Below are positions 27,301 to 34,986 of a DNA stretch of 60,450 bases, piece by piece. Numbering within the stretch: the stretch's first letter is position 1; each line of letters opens with the position of its first letter. The notes under the pieces are model-generated. The model saw only the letters and a program-made list of their open reading frames with translations. It made no database searches and was not told where the DNA came from. The stretch spans positions 1-60,450 of the forward strand of contig JAFKJY010000061.1 of the NCBI GenBank assembly GCA_017305835.1, in the 5' to 3' direction. Source of the stretch: Hyphomicrobiales bacterium (GTDB lineage Bacteria; Pseudomonadota; Alphaproteobacteria; Rhizobiales; Rhizobiaceae). The translations under genes and the position numbers were made by a program.

Positions 27301-27501
27301 TTCGCGACGGGCGCGAGCTCGGCCGCGCAGAAGGCTATCGGGATCGGCGTGATGGGCGGTATGATCGCGGCGACCCTGCTCGGCGTGCTGTTCGTGCCGT
27401 TCCTGTTCGTGCTGATCGCGCGGCTGTCGGGACGATCCTCCCCCGCCGCCTCTCCGGCCGCGGTCACGCCCCCCAGATCACGGCCTGCTCGTGACGCTTG
27501 A
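24325..27501 (+). CDS. RND multidrug efflux transporter, AcrB/HAE1 family
   Basis: The 1058-residue inner-membrane pump starts in an ATGA overlap with the adaptor gene. It begins FFIGRPVFAIVLAIATLLAG (first helix), has the proton-relay pair in LVDDAIVVVENVER (transmembrane helix 4) and the AcrB-like repeat of two large periplasmic domains, each after one helix. GLTAKNAILIVEFAKDL in the second half carries the relay Lys. Length is normal for HAE1 pumps. Its last 38 bases overlap the end of the convergent LysR gene, and the tail after about residue 1040 is polar and Pro/Arg-rich. Confidence 0.95.
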   Translation: MTTSLRRNAVASFFIGRPVFAIVLAIATLLAGVMGIWSLSISQYPDIAPVTVRIGATYAGATAEAVENSVTTKIESAMTGLDGLLYMESSSSSGSASVSLTFDSSVNAELAQVEVQNKLSRVEAQLPEAVQRQGVTVSRSPSGILMIGNIISRDGRYTSSELADIMSSRIEDRIERIDGVGAVQAFGSGYAMRVWLDPDAMQKYQLVPSDITAAIQTQNAQVAAGAIGATPVVQGQQIKANIIAQTQMTSADEFRKIILKTASSGAVVRLGDVARVEIGLTRYGQSSTYNGMPAAGFGVQLASGANAISVADAVHAELDGLAGSLPQGVEIAYSYETTPFVELSIEKVVETLIEAVVLVFLVLLLFLQNLRATIIPMIAVPVVLLGTFGVLAALGYSINMLTMFAMVLAIGLLVDDAIVVVENVERIMTEEGLSAREATEKSMGEITGALIGIALVLTAVFIPMAFFSGSVGVIYRQFSVTIASAMLLSVLVAIVLTPALCAMLLKPTHGGWASRAFGWFNRGFAAVTGGYVYAVGGVIVRPLRVLVVFAALLGGAWWTYTQLPSSFIPEEDQGVLMTQITLPTGANAARTQAVIDLVENYFLNEEKDAVQSVFMTLGFGFGGSGENTAMAFVRLKDFDQRTDSRLSAASVSMRATMHFRAIRDAEVFVLAPPAIQGLGQSNGFSMYLEDTGNRGRAALNKASNDLADLAQKDDTVANVRGNTRSLESQLKIDIDQEKAGALGVDIGAINSLIATAFSGANVNDFVYNGEIKPVYVQADAPFRMQPDDINRWFARNGSGEMVPFSAFATTSWMQGTPSLARFDGTPAIAINGSAQQGASSGDAMDRMEQLTAQLGEGFSTAWSGLSYQERLAGSQEALLYAVSMLVVFLCLAALYESWAIPLSVILAVPVGVLGALLGAWLFGQSNDVYFKVGLLTTIGLTAKNAILIVEFAKDLLDRGRSLRDAVLEAARLRLRPIVMTSLAFILGVTPLAFATGASSAAQKAIGIGVMGGMIAATLLGVLFVPFLFVLIARLSGRSSPAASPAAVTPPRSRPARDA

Positions 27502-28414
27502 TCAGGTGCCGCAGGCCCTGGAAGCTCGTCCCCACATGCTGCGCGAAGGCGTCGACCGCCGGCGAGCGCGGCGCGTCGGCGAGCCGCATCAGCCCCAGCG
27601 CACGCTCCGGATGCGGCACGCCGATGGGCAGCGCCGTGATCGCCTTCTCGGCACGGAAGGCGAAGACCACGCCGTGCGGCAGCACGGTCAGCGCGTCCGT
27701 CCCCTTGAGGTAGATCATCGTGCTGGTCAGCGAGCCGCCGGTGTAGCGCACCTTGATCTCGGTGGCGCCCAGCGACAGCAGCAGGCTGCGCAGGTCGGCG
27801 AGCAGCGGGCTGCCGGGCGGCGGCGCGATCCAGGGGAACTCAAGCAGGTCGCTCTTGCGGATCTTGCGGCGCAGCAGCAGCGGATGCGTGGCCCGGCAGG
27901 CCACGACGTTGCGGCCGGGCAGGATCTCCTCGAAGGTGAGGCCCGAACCCTCGTCGAGTATGTCGACCGGGCAGATGGCAAGGTCGATGCGGCCGGCATG
28001 CAGCGCGGCCTGCAGCTCCGACACGTAGCCGTAGCTCTGGTCGACGCGGATGTCCGGGTTGGCATTGTGAAAGTCGGCGATGATGCCGGACACCAGCGCG
28101 TCGATGAAGAACGGTGTCCCGCCCACCCGCACCAGCCCCGAGCGGCCGTGATGGAAGCTGTCGACGAGCTCGGAGGCGCGCCGCGAGGCGAGCAGCATGG
28201 TCTGGCCGTGCTCGGCCAGCGAGCGGCCGAGCGGGGTCGGCTGGAGCGGCCGCCGGCCCTTGACGAACAGCGGCTCGCCGAGCCGCCGTTCCAGCATGGC
28301 GAGCGTGCGCGAGACCGCCGGCTGCGACAGGCCGAGCATGGCGGCGCCCTCGGTCACGCCGCCCGCCTGCACGACGGCGGCGAGCTGGATGAGATGGCGC
28401 TCGTCGAGTTTCAT
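27464..28414 (-). CDS. LysR-family regulator of the hydroxyquinol cluster
   Basis: The 316-residue protein has an N-terminal winged helix: HLIQLAAVVQAGGVTEGAAM, then LGLSQPAVSRTLAMLERRLG (residues about 7-46), followed by a periplasmic-binding-protein-like effector domain. It is divergent from the dioxygenase/maleylacetate reductase genes with only 91 bp between, the standard arrangement for LysR activators of aromatic catabolism. A perfect T-N11-A palindrome covers its start codon. Its 3-prime end overlaps the RND pump gene by 38 bp on the opposite strand. Confidence 0.88.
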   Translation of the reverse strand: MKLDERHLIQLAAVVQAGGVTEGAAMLGLSQPAVSRTLAMLERRLGEPLFVKGRRPLQPTPLGRSLAEHGQTMLLASRRASELVDSFHHGRSGLVRVGGTPFFIDALVSGIIADFHNANPDIRVDQSYGYVSELQAALHAGRIDLAICPVDILDEGSGLTFEEILPGRNVVACRATHPLLLRRKIRKSDLLEFPWIAPPPGSPLLADLRSLLLSLGATEIKVRYTGGSLTSTMIYLKGTDALTVLPHGVVFAFRAEKAITALPIGVPHPERALGLMRLADAPRSPAVDAFAQHVGTSFQGLRHLIKRHEQAVIWGA

Positions 28415-28427
28415 AACGGATCGTTAT
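28413..28427. promoter_or_regulatory. LysR box, perfect palindrome
   Basis: ATAACGGATCGTTAT (28413-28427) is a perfect 6-3-6 inverted repeat that obeys the LysR T-N11-A rule (T28414, A28426). It covers the LysR gene start codon and faces the divergent dioxygenase gene, so it probably serves both autoregulation and activation. Confidence 0.6.
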
Positions 28428-28505
28428 AATGATCGGCCGAAAAATCATCAATCGCGCCGGACGCCGGTGCTAGCCTTCCCTTGCAGCGTCGCATCGGGGA
28501 GGAAG

Positions 28506-29165
28506 ATGTCGGCAGCGATCCAGGCATTGCAGGAGCAGAACTCCGCCGATCTCGTGGCGCGCCGGCTGGCGGCCGGCGCAGAGCCGGAACTCGCCGGGAT
28601 GGTCGCGGCGATCGTGCGCTCCGTGCACCAGGCCGTCCGCGAGATCCGGCCCACGGCGCAGCAATGGCGCGCGCTTCTCGCCTTCCTCACCGATGTCGGC
28701 CATGTCAGCGACGAGCGCCGGCAGGAATGGGTGCTGCTGTCCGACATGCTCGGCATCACCCAGCTCGTCGAGGAGATCAACGCCCGCCGCCCGAAAGGCA
28801 CGACGCCGAACACGTCGCGCGGCCTCTTCTACCGCGCCGACGACAATGGCGACTTCGGCTACCGCACCGTGCGGCCGGCCGGCTACAAGGTGCCGGACGA
28901 CGGGCCGGTGGGCGAGCTGCTCGGCCGGCTCGGCTATCCGCTGCGGCGGCCGGCGCACCTGCATTTCCTGATCTCGGCGCCCGGCTTCGAGACGGTGACG
29001 ACGCAGGTCTACGACCGCTCCGACCCCTACATCGACAAGGACCCGTTGCTCGGGGTCAAGCCGGAGCTGCTCGCCGATTTCCGGCGCACGCCGAACGAGC
29101 GGGCCGGCGTGGCCTGGAGCCTCGACTTCACCTTCGTCATGGCGCGCGCGCGGAGGCCGTCGTGA
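28506..29165 (+). CDS. Internally deleted hydroxyquinol 1,2-dioxygenase-like protein
   Basis: The 219-residue protein aligns at both ends with the intact hydroxyquinol dioxygenase at 36739-37620. It has the N-terminal dimer domain (REIRPTAQQWRALLAFLT, WVLLSDMLGITQLVEEIN) and then jumps from PKGTTPNT (to residue 103) to SRGLF. About 70 residues equivalent to 106-175 of the intact protein are missing, in frame, including the WQANDxGxY segment that carries the first iron-ligand Tyr. The second Tyr (Y127) and HxH (H151, H153) remain. AGGAAG precedes the ATG. The gene is otherwise well kept and co-translated with maleylacetate reductase, but it probably cannot hold Fe3+ normally. Confidence 0.8.
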   Translation: MSAAIQALQEQNSADLVARRLAAGAEPELAGMVAAIVRSVHQAVREIRPTAQQWRALLAFLTDVGHVSDERRQEWVLLSDMLGITQLVEEINARRPKGTTPNTSRGLFYRADDNGDFGYRTVRPAGYKVPDDGPVGELLGRLGYPLRRPAHLHFLISAPGFETVTTQVYDRSDPYIDKDPLLGVKPELLADFRRTPNERAGVAWSLDFTFVMARARRPS

Positions 29166-30226
29166 GCGTCGCGGCCTTCACCTACCGGGCGCGCCCCTCG
29201 ACCGTCGTGTTCGGGCGCGGCGCCCGTTCGCGGGTCGCGGAGTGGATCGACAGGATCGGCGCCAGGCGGGCCCTGGTACTCTCCACCCCGCAGCAGGAGG
29301 CGGATGCGCGCGCGCTCGCCGGCGGGATCGGCGGCCGTGCGACCGGTGTCTTCGCGGGTGCGGCGATGCACACGCCGGTTGCGGTGACGCAGCAGGCCAT
29401 GGAGGTGGTCCGGTCGGCCGGCGCCGACTGCGTGGTGTCGCTCGGCGGCGGCTCGACCACCGGGCTCGGAAAGGCGATCGCGCTGCGCACCGACCTGCCG
29501 CAGATCGTCGTGCCGACGACCTATGCGGGCTCGGAGGCGACCGACATCCTCGGCGAGACGGACGGCGGCCGGAAGACCACGATCCGCGACGAGAAGGTGC
29601 GGCCGGAGGTGGTGATCTACGATCCCGACCTGACGCTCGGCCTGCCGGTCGCGATGAGCGTCACCAGCGGGCTCAACGCGATCGCCCATGCGGCCGAGGG
29701 CCTCTATGCGCCGGACCGCAACCCGGTGACGAGCCTGATGGCGCTGGAGGGCATGCGCGCGCTCAGGGAAGGGTTGCCGCGGCTGGTCGCCGCGCCGCGC
29801 GATCCGGACGCCAGGTCGGACGCGCTCTACGGCGCATGGCTGTGCGGCACGGTGCTCGGCTCGGTGGCGATGGCATTGCACCACAAGCTTTGCCACGTGC
29901 TCGGCGGCAGCTTCGACACGCCGCATGCCGAGACGCACGCGATCCTGCTGCCGCACACGGTCCACTTCAACGAGAAGGCGGTGCCGGAGCTGCTGCGGCC
30001 GGCCGCGGCGCTGTTCGGCGGCAGCGCGGGCGGCGGCCTGTGGGATTTCGCCGGCTCGCTCGGCGCGCCGCTGGCGCTGCGCGATCTCGGGCTCACCGAG
30101 GCCGATCTCGACCGCGCCGCGCAGATCGCGACGAAGAACCCTTACGAGAATCCGCGCGCCTTCGACGCGACGTCGATCCGCGCATTGCTGCAGGCGGCCT
30201 GGGAGGGAAGCAGGCCGAAGGACTAG
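29162..30226 (+). CDS. Maleylacetate reductase (iron-alcohol-dehydrogenase family)
   Basis: The 354-residue enzyme starts at GTG 29162 in a GTGA overlap with the truncated dioxygenase gene. VVSLGGGSTTGLGKAIAL is the NAD(P)-binding loop, IVVPTTYAGSEATDILG is the family signature, and HHKLCHVLGGSFDTPHAE holds the metal-site His residues. It reduces maleylacetate, formed by ring cleavage of hydroxyquinol, to 3-oxoadipate, which enters the TCA cycle. Its presence with hydroxyquinol dioxygenase and a phenol-type monooxygenase defines the pathway of this cluster. Confidence 0.9.
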   Translation: MSVAAFTYRARPSTVVFGRGARSRVAEWIDRIGARRALVLSTPQQEADARALAGGIGGRATGVFAGAAMHTPVAVTQQAMEVVRSAGADCVVSLGGGSTTGLGKAIALRTDLPQIVVPTTYAGSEATDILGETDGGRKTTIRDEKVRPEVVIYDPDLTLGLPVAMSVTSGLNAIAHAAEGLYAPDRNPVTSLMALEGMRALREGLPRLVAAPRDPDARSDALYGAWLCGTVLGSVAMALHHKLCHVLGGSFDTPHAETHAILLPHTVHFNEKAVPELLRPAAALFGGSAGGGLWDFAGSLGAPLALRDLGLTEADLDRAAQIATKNPYENPRAFDATSIRALLQAAWEGSRPKD

Positions 30227-30249
30227 ACCTTGAACGGGAGGAAACGCAG

Positions 30250-31530
30250 ATGATCAGCAGACGCAGATTCCTGAAGACGGCGGCCGCAACGAGCGTGCTC
30301 GCCGGCACGTCCGGCCTCGCGATGCCCGCGATCGCGCAGGGCAAGATGATCAAGCTCGGCTATGTCAGCCCGCAGACCGGGCCGCTCGCCGCCTTCGCCG
30401 AGGCCGACAAGTTTGTCATCGACGGCTTCAACCAGGCGGTGAAGTCGATGGGCCTCGCCTACGAGGTCGTCGTCAAGGACAGCCAGTCTAACCCCAATCG
30501 CGCGGCCGAGGTGGCCAAGGAGCTGATCGTCCAGGACGAGGTCCATCTCGTCATGGTGGCCTCGACGCCGGAGACGACAAATCCCGTCTCGACGACCTGC
30601 GAGGCGGAGCAGGTGCCGTGCCTGTCGTCCGTCGCGCCGTGGCAGCCCTGGTTCATCGGCCAGCAGGGCAATCCCGGCGATCCGGCGAGCTGGAAGCCGT
30701 TCGACTACGCCTACCATTTCTTCTGGGGGCTGGAGGACGTGATCGCCGTCTACACCAACATGTGGGGCCAGCTCGAGACCAACAGGAGCGTCGCCGGCCT
30801 GTTCCCGAACGACGGCGACGGCAATGCCTGGGGCGACAAGGCCGTCGGCTTCCCGCCGGTGCTCGACAAGCTCGGCTACAAGCTGACCGATCCCGGCCGC
30901 TACCAGAACCTGACCGACGATTTCTCCGCCCAGATCAACGCCTTCAAGCAGGCGAACGCGGACATCGTCACCGGCGTGATGATCCCGCCGGACTTCACCA
31001 CCTTCTGGAACCAGGCCAAGCAGCAGGGCTTCAAGCCGAAGATCGCCTCGATCGGCAAGGCGCTGCTGTTCCCCTCGACGATCGAGACGGTGGGCGACGC
31101 CGGCCACAACCTCTCCTCGGAGGTGTGGTGGACGCCGAGCCATCCCTTCAAGTCCTCGCTGACGGGCCAGAGCGCGGCCGAGGTGGCTGCGGCCTTCACG
31201 CAGGCGACCGGCAAGCCGTGGACGCAGCCGATCGGCTTCGTGCATGCGCTGTTCGAGGTGGCGGTCGACGCCATGAAGCGGGTCGGCGATCCGTCGGACG
31301 CCGACGCGGTCGCCGAGGCGCTCGGCAAGACGAAGCTCGACACGCTGGTCGGGCCGCTCGCCTGGGGCAGCGATCAGCTCCCGCCCTTCGCACAGAAGAA
31401 CATCGCCAAGACGCCGCTGGTCGGCGGCCAGTGGCGGCGCAAGGATGGCGGCGGCTACGATCTGGTGATCGTCGACAACAAGACGGCGCCGTCGATCCCG
31501 ACCGGCGGCAAGATGGAACTGATCGCCTGA
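30250..31530 (+). CDS. ABC importer binding protein, Liv/branched-chain family, Tat-exported
   Basis: The 426-residue protein begins MISRRRFLKTAAATS, a twin-arginine signal (SRRRFLK), with the mature part starting around GKMIKLGYVSPQTGPLAAF, the opening of Peripla_BP_6 ligand-binding proteins. It belongs to the Liv-type importer encoded next. The many Trp and Tyr residues (for example APWQPWFIGQQ and SEVWWTPSHP) suit an aromatic ligand. Given its neighbours, a dihydroxybenzene or hydroxybenzoate is a plausible cargo (inference). A perfect hairpin follows the stop. Confidence 0.88.
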   Translation: MISRRRFLKTAAATSVLAGTSGLAMPAIAQGKMIKLGYVSPQTGPLAAFAEADKFVIDGFNQAVKSMGLAYEVVVKDSQSNPNRAAEVAKELIVQDEVHLVMVASTPETTNPVSTTCEAEQVPCLSSVAPWQPWFIGQQGNPGDPASWKPFDYAYHFFWGLEDVIAVYTNMWGQLETNRSVAGLFPNDGDGNAWGDKAVGFPPVLDKLGYKLTDPGRYQNLTDDFSAQINAFKQANADIVTGVMIPPDFTTFWNQAKQQGFKPKIASIGKALLFPSTIETVGDAGHNLSSEVWWTPSHPFKSSLTGQSAAEVAAAFTQATGKPWTQPIGFVHALFEVAVDAMKRVGDPSDADAVAEALGKTKLDTLVGPLAWGSDQLPPFAQKNIAKTPLVGGQWRRKDGGGYDLVIVDNKTAPSIPTGGKMELIA

Positions 31531-31536
31531 CCAGCC

Positions 31537-31565
31537 TGCGGGGCGGGCCTGGCGTCCGCCCCGCA
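31537..31565 (+). terminator. Hairpin after Liv-type binding-protein gene
   Basis: TGCGGGGCGG (31537-31546) and its exact complement CCGCCCCGCA (31556-31565) form a 10-bp stem with a 9-nt loop, six bases after the stop. It sits upstream of the ATPase gene and lacks a T-run, so it is probably an attenuator or an mRNA stability element. Confidence 0.6.
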
Positions 31566-31582
31566 ACCGGAGATTTCGGCAG

Positions 31583-32302
31583 TTGCCCATCCTCGAACTC
31601 GATCAGGTCTCGAAGAGCTTCGGCGCGGTTCCCGCCGCCGAGGCGGTGTCGTTCGCCGTCGAGCCGGGCGAGGCTCTGGGCATCATCGGACCGAACGGCG
31701 CGGGCAAGTCGACGCTGTTCAACCTGATCACCGGCAACATCGGCGTCGATTCCGGCCGGGTCCTGTTCGGCGGCGAGGACGTGACCCGCGCGCCGCCGAT
31801 GCGCCGCTGCCTCGCCGGCATCGGCCGCACCTTCCAGATCCCGCAGCCCTTCCAGCGGCTGACCGTGTTCGAGAACGTGCTGACGGCGGCCATGTTCGGC
31901 AATAGGAGCAGCCAGGCGGAGGTGAGCGGGGACTGCGCCCGCATCCTGGTCGACACCGGCCTCGTTGCGCATGCCAACGTGCCCGCCGGCAAGCTGACGC
32001 TGCTGCAGCGCAAGCGGCTCGAGCTGGCGCGCGCGCTCGCCACCGGGCCGAAGGTGCTGCTGCTCGACGAGATCGCCGGCGGGCTCACCGAGGCCGAATG
32101 CGGCGCGCTGGTCGATCTCGTGCGGGCGATCAACGCGCGCGGCACGGCCATCGTCTGGATCGAGCACGTTCTGCATGCCCTCACCTCTGTGGTGAACCGG
32201 CTGGTCGTGCTCGACTTCGGCCGGGTGATCGCGACGGGCGAGCCGGCGGCAATCATGGCCTCGCGCCAGGTGCGCGAGATCTATCTCGGGATCGAGGTCT
32301 GA
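31583..32302 (+). CDS. ABC importer ATPase, LivG-like
   Basis: The 239-residue ATPase uses a TTG start at 31583. It has Walker A GPNGAGKS, a Q-loop near GRTFQIPQPFQ (typical for LivG), signature LTLLQRKRLELARAL and Walker B VLLLDEIAGGL. The signature Ser-Gly-Gly is replaced by LLQRK, as in many LivG proteins. It overlaps the LivF-like gene by one base. Confidence 0.88.
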   Translation: MPILELDQVSKSFGAVPAAEAVSFAVEPGEALGIIGPNGAGKSTLFNLITGNIGVDSGRVLFGGEDVTRAPPMRRCLAGIGRTFQIPQPFQRLTVFENVLTAAMFGNRSSQAEVSGDCARILVDTGLVAHANVPAGKLTLLQRKRLELARALATGPKVLLLDEIAGGLTEAECGALVDLVRAINARGTAIVWIEHVLHALTSVVNRLVVLDFGRVIATGEPAAIMASRQVREIYLGIEV

Positions 32303-33009
32303 TGACGCTGCTCCAGACCCGCGACCTGAAGGCCTTCTACGGCGACTTCCAGGCGCTGTTCGGCATCGACCTGGCGCTCGCCGCCGGCGAGACGGTGGCG
32401 ATCATCGGGGCGAACGGGGCCGGCAAGACGACGCTGCTGCGCTCCGTTTCCGGCATCATCGCCAATGCGCCTGAGGCCGTGACCCTGGAAGGCAGGCCGA
32501 TCGGTGCGCTGGCAGCGCCGGAAGTGGTGGCGCTCGGCATCGCCATGGTGCCGGAGGGCCGTAAGCTCTTTGCCTCGCTGAGCGTCGAGGAGAACCTGCT
32601 GATCGGCCGCTACGGCCGCGACGTGGCCGGCCCGTGGACGCTGGACAGCGTCTACGGGCTGTTTCCGGTGCTGAAGGAGCGCCGCAACGTGCCGGCCACG
32701 GCGCTGTCCGGCGGCCAGCAGCAGATGGTGGCGATCGGCCGCGCGCTGATGTCGAACCCGCGCGTCCTGCTGTGCGACGAGATCAGCCTCGGCCTGGCGC
32801 CCGTCGTCATCCGCGACATCTACGCCGCCTTTCCGCGGATCAGGGAGAGCGGCGCGGCCATCGTCATCGTCGAGCAGGACATCGGCCAGGCGCTCCGGGT
32901 CGCCGAGCGGGTCTATTGCATGATGGAAGGCCGCGTCACGCTGTCCGGCCGCCCCGGCGAGCTGTCGCGCGAGGCCATCCATGCCGCCTATTTCGGGGTG
33001 CATGCGTGA
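32302..33009 (+). CDS. ABC importer ATPase, LivF-like
   Basis: The 235-residue ATPase starts at ATG 32302 in a TGATG overlap. It has Walker A GANGAGKTT, the LivF-type IAMVPEGRKLFASLSVEENL block, signature LSGGQQQM, Walker B VLLCDEISLGL and IVIVEQDIGQAL. It is the second ATPase of the Liv-type importer, and the two form a heterodimer. Confidence 0.9.
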   Translation: MTLLQTRDLKAFYGDFQALFGIDLALAAGETVAIIGANGAGKTTLLRSVSGIIANAPEAVTLEGRPIGALAAPEVVALGIAMVPEGRKLFASLSVEENLLIGRYGRDVAGPWTLDSVYGLFPVLKERRNVPATALSGGQQQMVAIGRALMSNPRVLLCDEISLGLAPVVIRDIYAAFPRIRESGAAIVIVEQDIGQALRVAERVYCMMEGRVTLSGRPGELSREAIHAAYFGVHA

Positions 33010-33034
33010 TGCGCCGTGGCCGGAGGACGACGGC

Positions 33035-33898
33035 ATGAGCTGGCTCGACACCGTGGTGCAGGGCGTGCTGCTGGGCGGCCTCTATGCGCTGTTCGCGGCG
33101 GGGCTGAGCCTCGTCTTCGGCATCATGCGGCTGGTCAATCTCGCCCATGGCGACCTGATCGTGCTCGCCGCCTACCTGATCCTCGTGCTGGTCACCGCGC
33201 TCGGGCTCAACCCGTTCGTCGCAGCGCTCGTCGCCATGCCGATCATGTTCGCCGCGGGCTGGGCGCTCCAGCGTCTCGTGCTGAACCGCACGCTGGGCGA
33301 CGACATCCTGCCGCCGCTGCTCGTCACCTTCGGCCTGTCGATCGTCATCCAGAACGCGCTGCTCGAGGGCTTCTCGGCCGACAGCCGCCGCATCTATGCC
33401 GGCGGCATCGAGACGGCCTCGCTGGCGATCGGCCCGGTCAATGTCGGCGTGATGCCGCTGCTGACCCTCGCTTCGGCGGTCCTCGCCATCGTCGCGCTCA
33501 ACCAGCTCTTCTACCGCACCTCGCTCGGCCGCGCCTTCCGCGCCACGTCGGACGATCCGGTGACCGCCGGGCTGATGGGCATCCGCCCCAATCGCATCTT
33601 CGCCCAGGCGACCGGGGTGGCGATGGTGGTCGTGACGATCGCCGCGCTCTACCTCGGGACGCGCGCCAATTTCGACCCGGCGACCGGCCCGTCGCGGCTG
33701 ATCTACGCCTTCGAGGCGGTCATCATCGGCGGGCTCGGCTCGCTGTGGGGAACGCTCGCCGGCGGCATCATCATCGGCGTGGCGCAGACGGTGGGCGCCG
33801 CAGTCAATCCCGAATGGCAGATCCTCGCCGGCCACGTCGCCTTCCTGGCGGTGCTGCTCGCGCGCCCGCGCGGCCTGTTTCCGAGGGCGGTCGACTGA
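33035..33898 (+). CDS. ABC importer permease, LivH-like
   Basis: The 287-residue permease is best started at ATG 33035, which has GGAGGA seven bases upstream. Upstream in-frame ATG codons (33002, 32981) would add a polar stretch and overlap the ATPase gene. VVQGVLLGGLYALFAAGLSL is the first helix, and the conserved LivH block is FGIMRLVNLAHGDLIVLAAY. The GGLGSLWGTLAGGIIIG region is the typical C-terminal signature. Confidence 0.9.
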   Translation: MSWLDTVVQGVLLGGLYALFAAGLSLVFGIMRLVNLAHGDLIVLAAYLILVLVTALGLNPFVAALVAMPIMFAAGWALQRLVLNRTLGDDILPPLLVTFGLSIVIQNALLEGFSADSRRIYAGGIETASLAIGPVNVGVMPLLTLASAVLAIVALNQLFYRTSLGRAFRATSDDPVTAGLMGIRPNRIFAQATGVAMVVVTIAALYLGTRANFDPATGPSRLIYAFEAVIIGGLGSLWGTLAGGIIIGVAQTVGAAVNPEWQILAGHVAFLAVLLARPRGLFPRAVD

Positions 33899-34986
33899 TG
33901 AGCGTCGACGCCCTTTCCTCCTTCCGGGTGACGACCGGCACGCGTGCCTCCGGCGCCTTCGCGCTGGTCGCGGCGGCGCTGATCGTCATTGCCTTCGCCG
34001 CTCCGCTCTTCGTGTCGCGCAGCGTCATCCAGAACCTGTTCTTCATCCTCACAATGCTGGCGCTGGCGCAGAACTGGAACCTGCTCGCCGGCTATGCCGG
34101 CCTCGTCTCGGTCGGCCAGCAGGCCTTCGTCGGCATCGGCGCCTATGCGATGTTCGGCGCGGTGATCCTGGGCGGCATGGACCCGGTCGCGGCGATTGCC
34201 GTGGGCGGCGTCGCGGCGGTGCTGCTCGCCATCCCGACCGCCTTCTTCGTCTTCCGCCTCTATGGCGCCTATTTCGCCATCGGCACCTGGGTGATCGCCG
34301 AGGTCGCGCGGCTGGTCGTGGCCCAGTGGAAGTCGCTCGGCGGCGGCACCGGCACGTCGCTGCCGCGCGACGCCACCCGCTCGATCTGGGGCCAGGAGGC
34401 GGTGGCGGCGCTGTTCGGCGTGCGCGGCCCCCACGCGGCCGACATCGTCTCCTACTGGCTGGCGCTGGTGCTGGTGATCGCCACGATCGGCTTCATCTAC
34501 CGGTTGCTGCGCTCGCGCCAGGGTCTCGGGCTGGCGGCGGTCCGCGACAACCAGGATGCGGCGCGCTCGGTCGGCGTCGACGCGCTGCGGCTGAAGACGC
34601 TGGTCTATCTCGCCGCCGCCTTCGGCACCGGCCTCGTCGGCGCCCTGATCTACGTGCAGAAGGCGCGCATCTCACCGGACGCCGCCTTTTCGGTCGTCGA
34701 CTGGACGGCCTACGTCATCTTCATCGTCGTGATCGGCGGCATCGGCACGATCGAGGGGCCGATCGTCGGCATCATCGTGCTGTTCCTGCTGCAGAACGCG
34801 CTGTCGGACTACGGCTCCTGGTACCTGCTGCTGCTCGGGCTGATCGGCATCGCGGTGATGCTGTTCGCCCCGCGCGGACTGTGGGGCTTCTTCACCGACC
34901 GCACCGGGATCGAGCTCTTCCCGGTGCGCCGCAATCTCATCGTCGCCCCGGGCGCGACACCGGACAAGGGAGGGCCGCATGGCTGA
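33898..34986 (+). CDS. ABC importer permease, LivM-like
   Basis: The 362-residue permease starts at ATG 33898 in a TGATG overlap. NWNLLAGYAGLVSVGQQAF is the LivM hallmark, and VVIGGIGTIEGPIVGIIVLF the C-terminal one. About eight membrane helices can be seen. It ends 8 bp inside the monooxygenase gene, tying the importer to the catabolic enzyme in one transcript. Confidence 0.9.
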   Translation: MSVDALSSFRVTTGTRASGAFALVAAALIVIAFAAPLFVSRSVIQNLFFILTMLALAQNWNLLAGYAGLVSVGQQAFVGIGAYAMFGAVILGGMDPVAAIAVGGVAAVLLAIPTAFFVFRLYGAYFAIGTWVIAEVARLVVAQWKSLGGGTGTSLPRDATRSIWGQEAVAALFGVRGPHAADIVSYWLALVLVIATIGFIYRLLRSRQGLGLAAVRDNQDAARSVGVDALRLKTLVYLAAAFGTGLVGALIYVQKARISPDAAFSVVDWTAYVIFIVVIGGIGTIEGPIVGIIVLFLLQNALSDYGSWYLLLLGLIGIAVMLFAPRGLWGFFTDRTGIELFPVRRNLIVAPGATPDKGGPHG

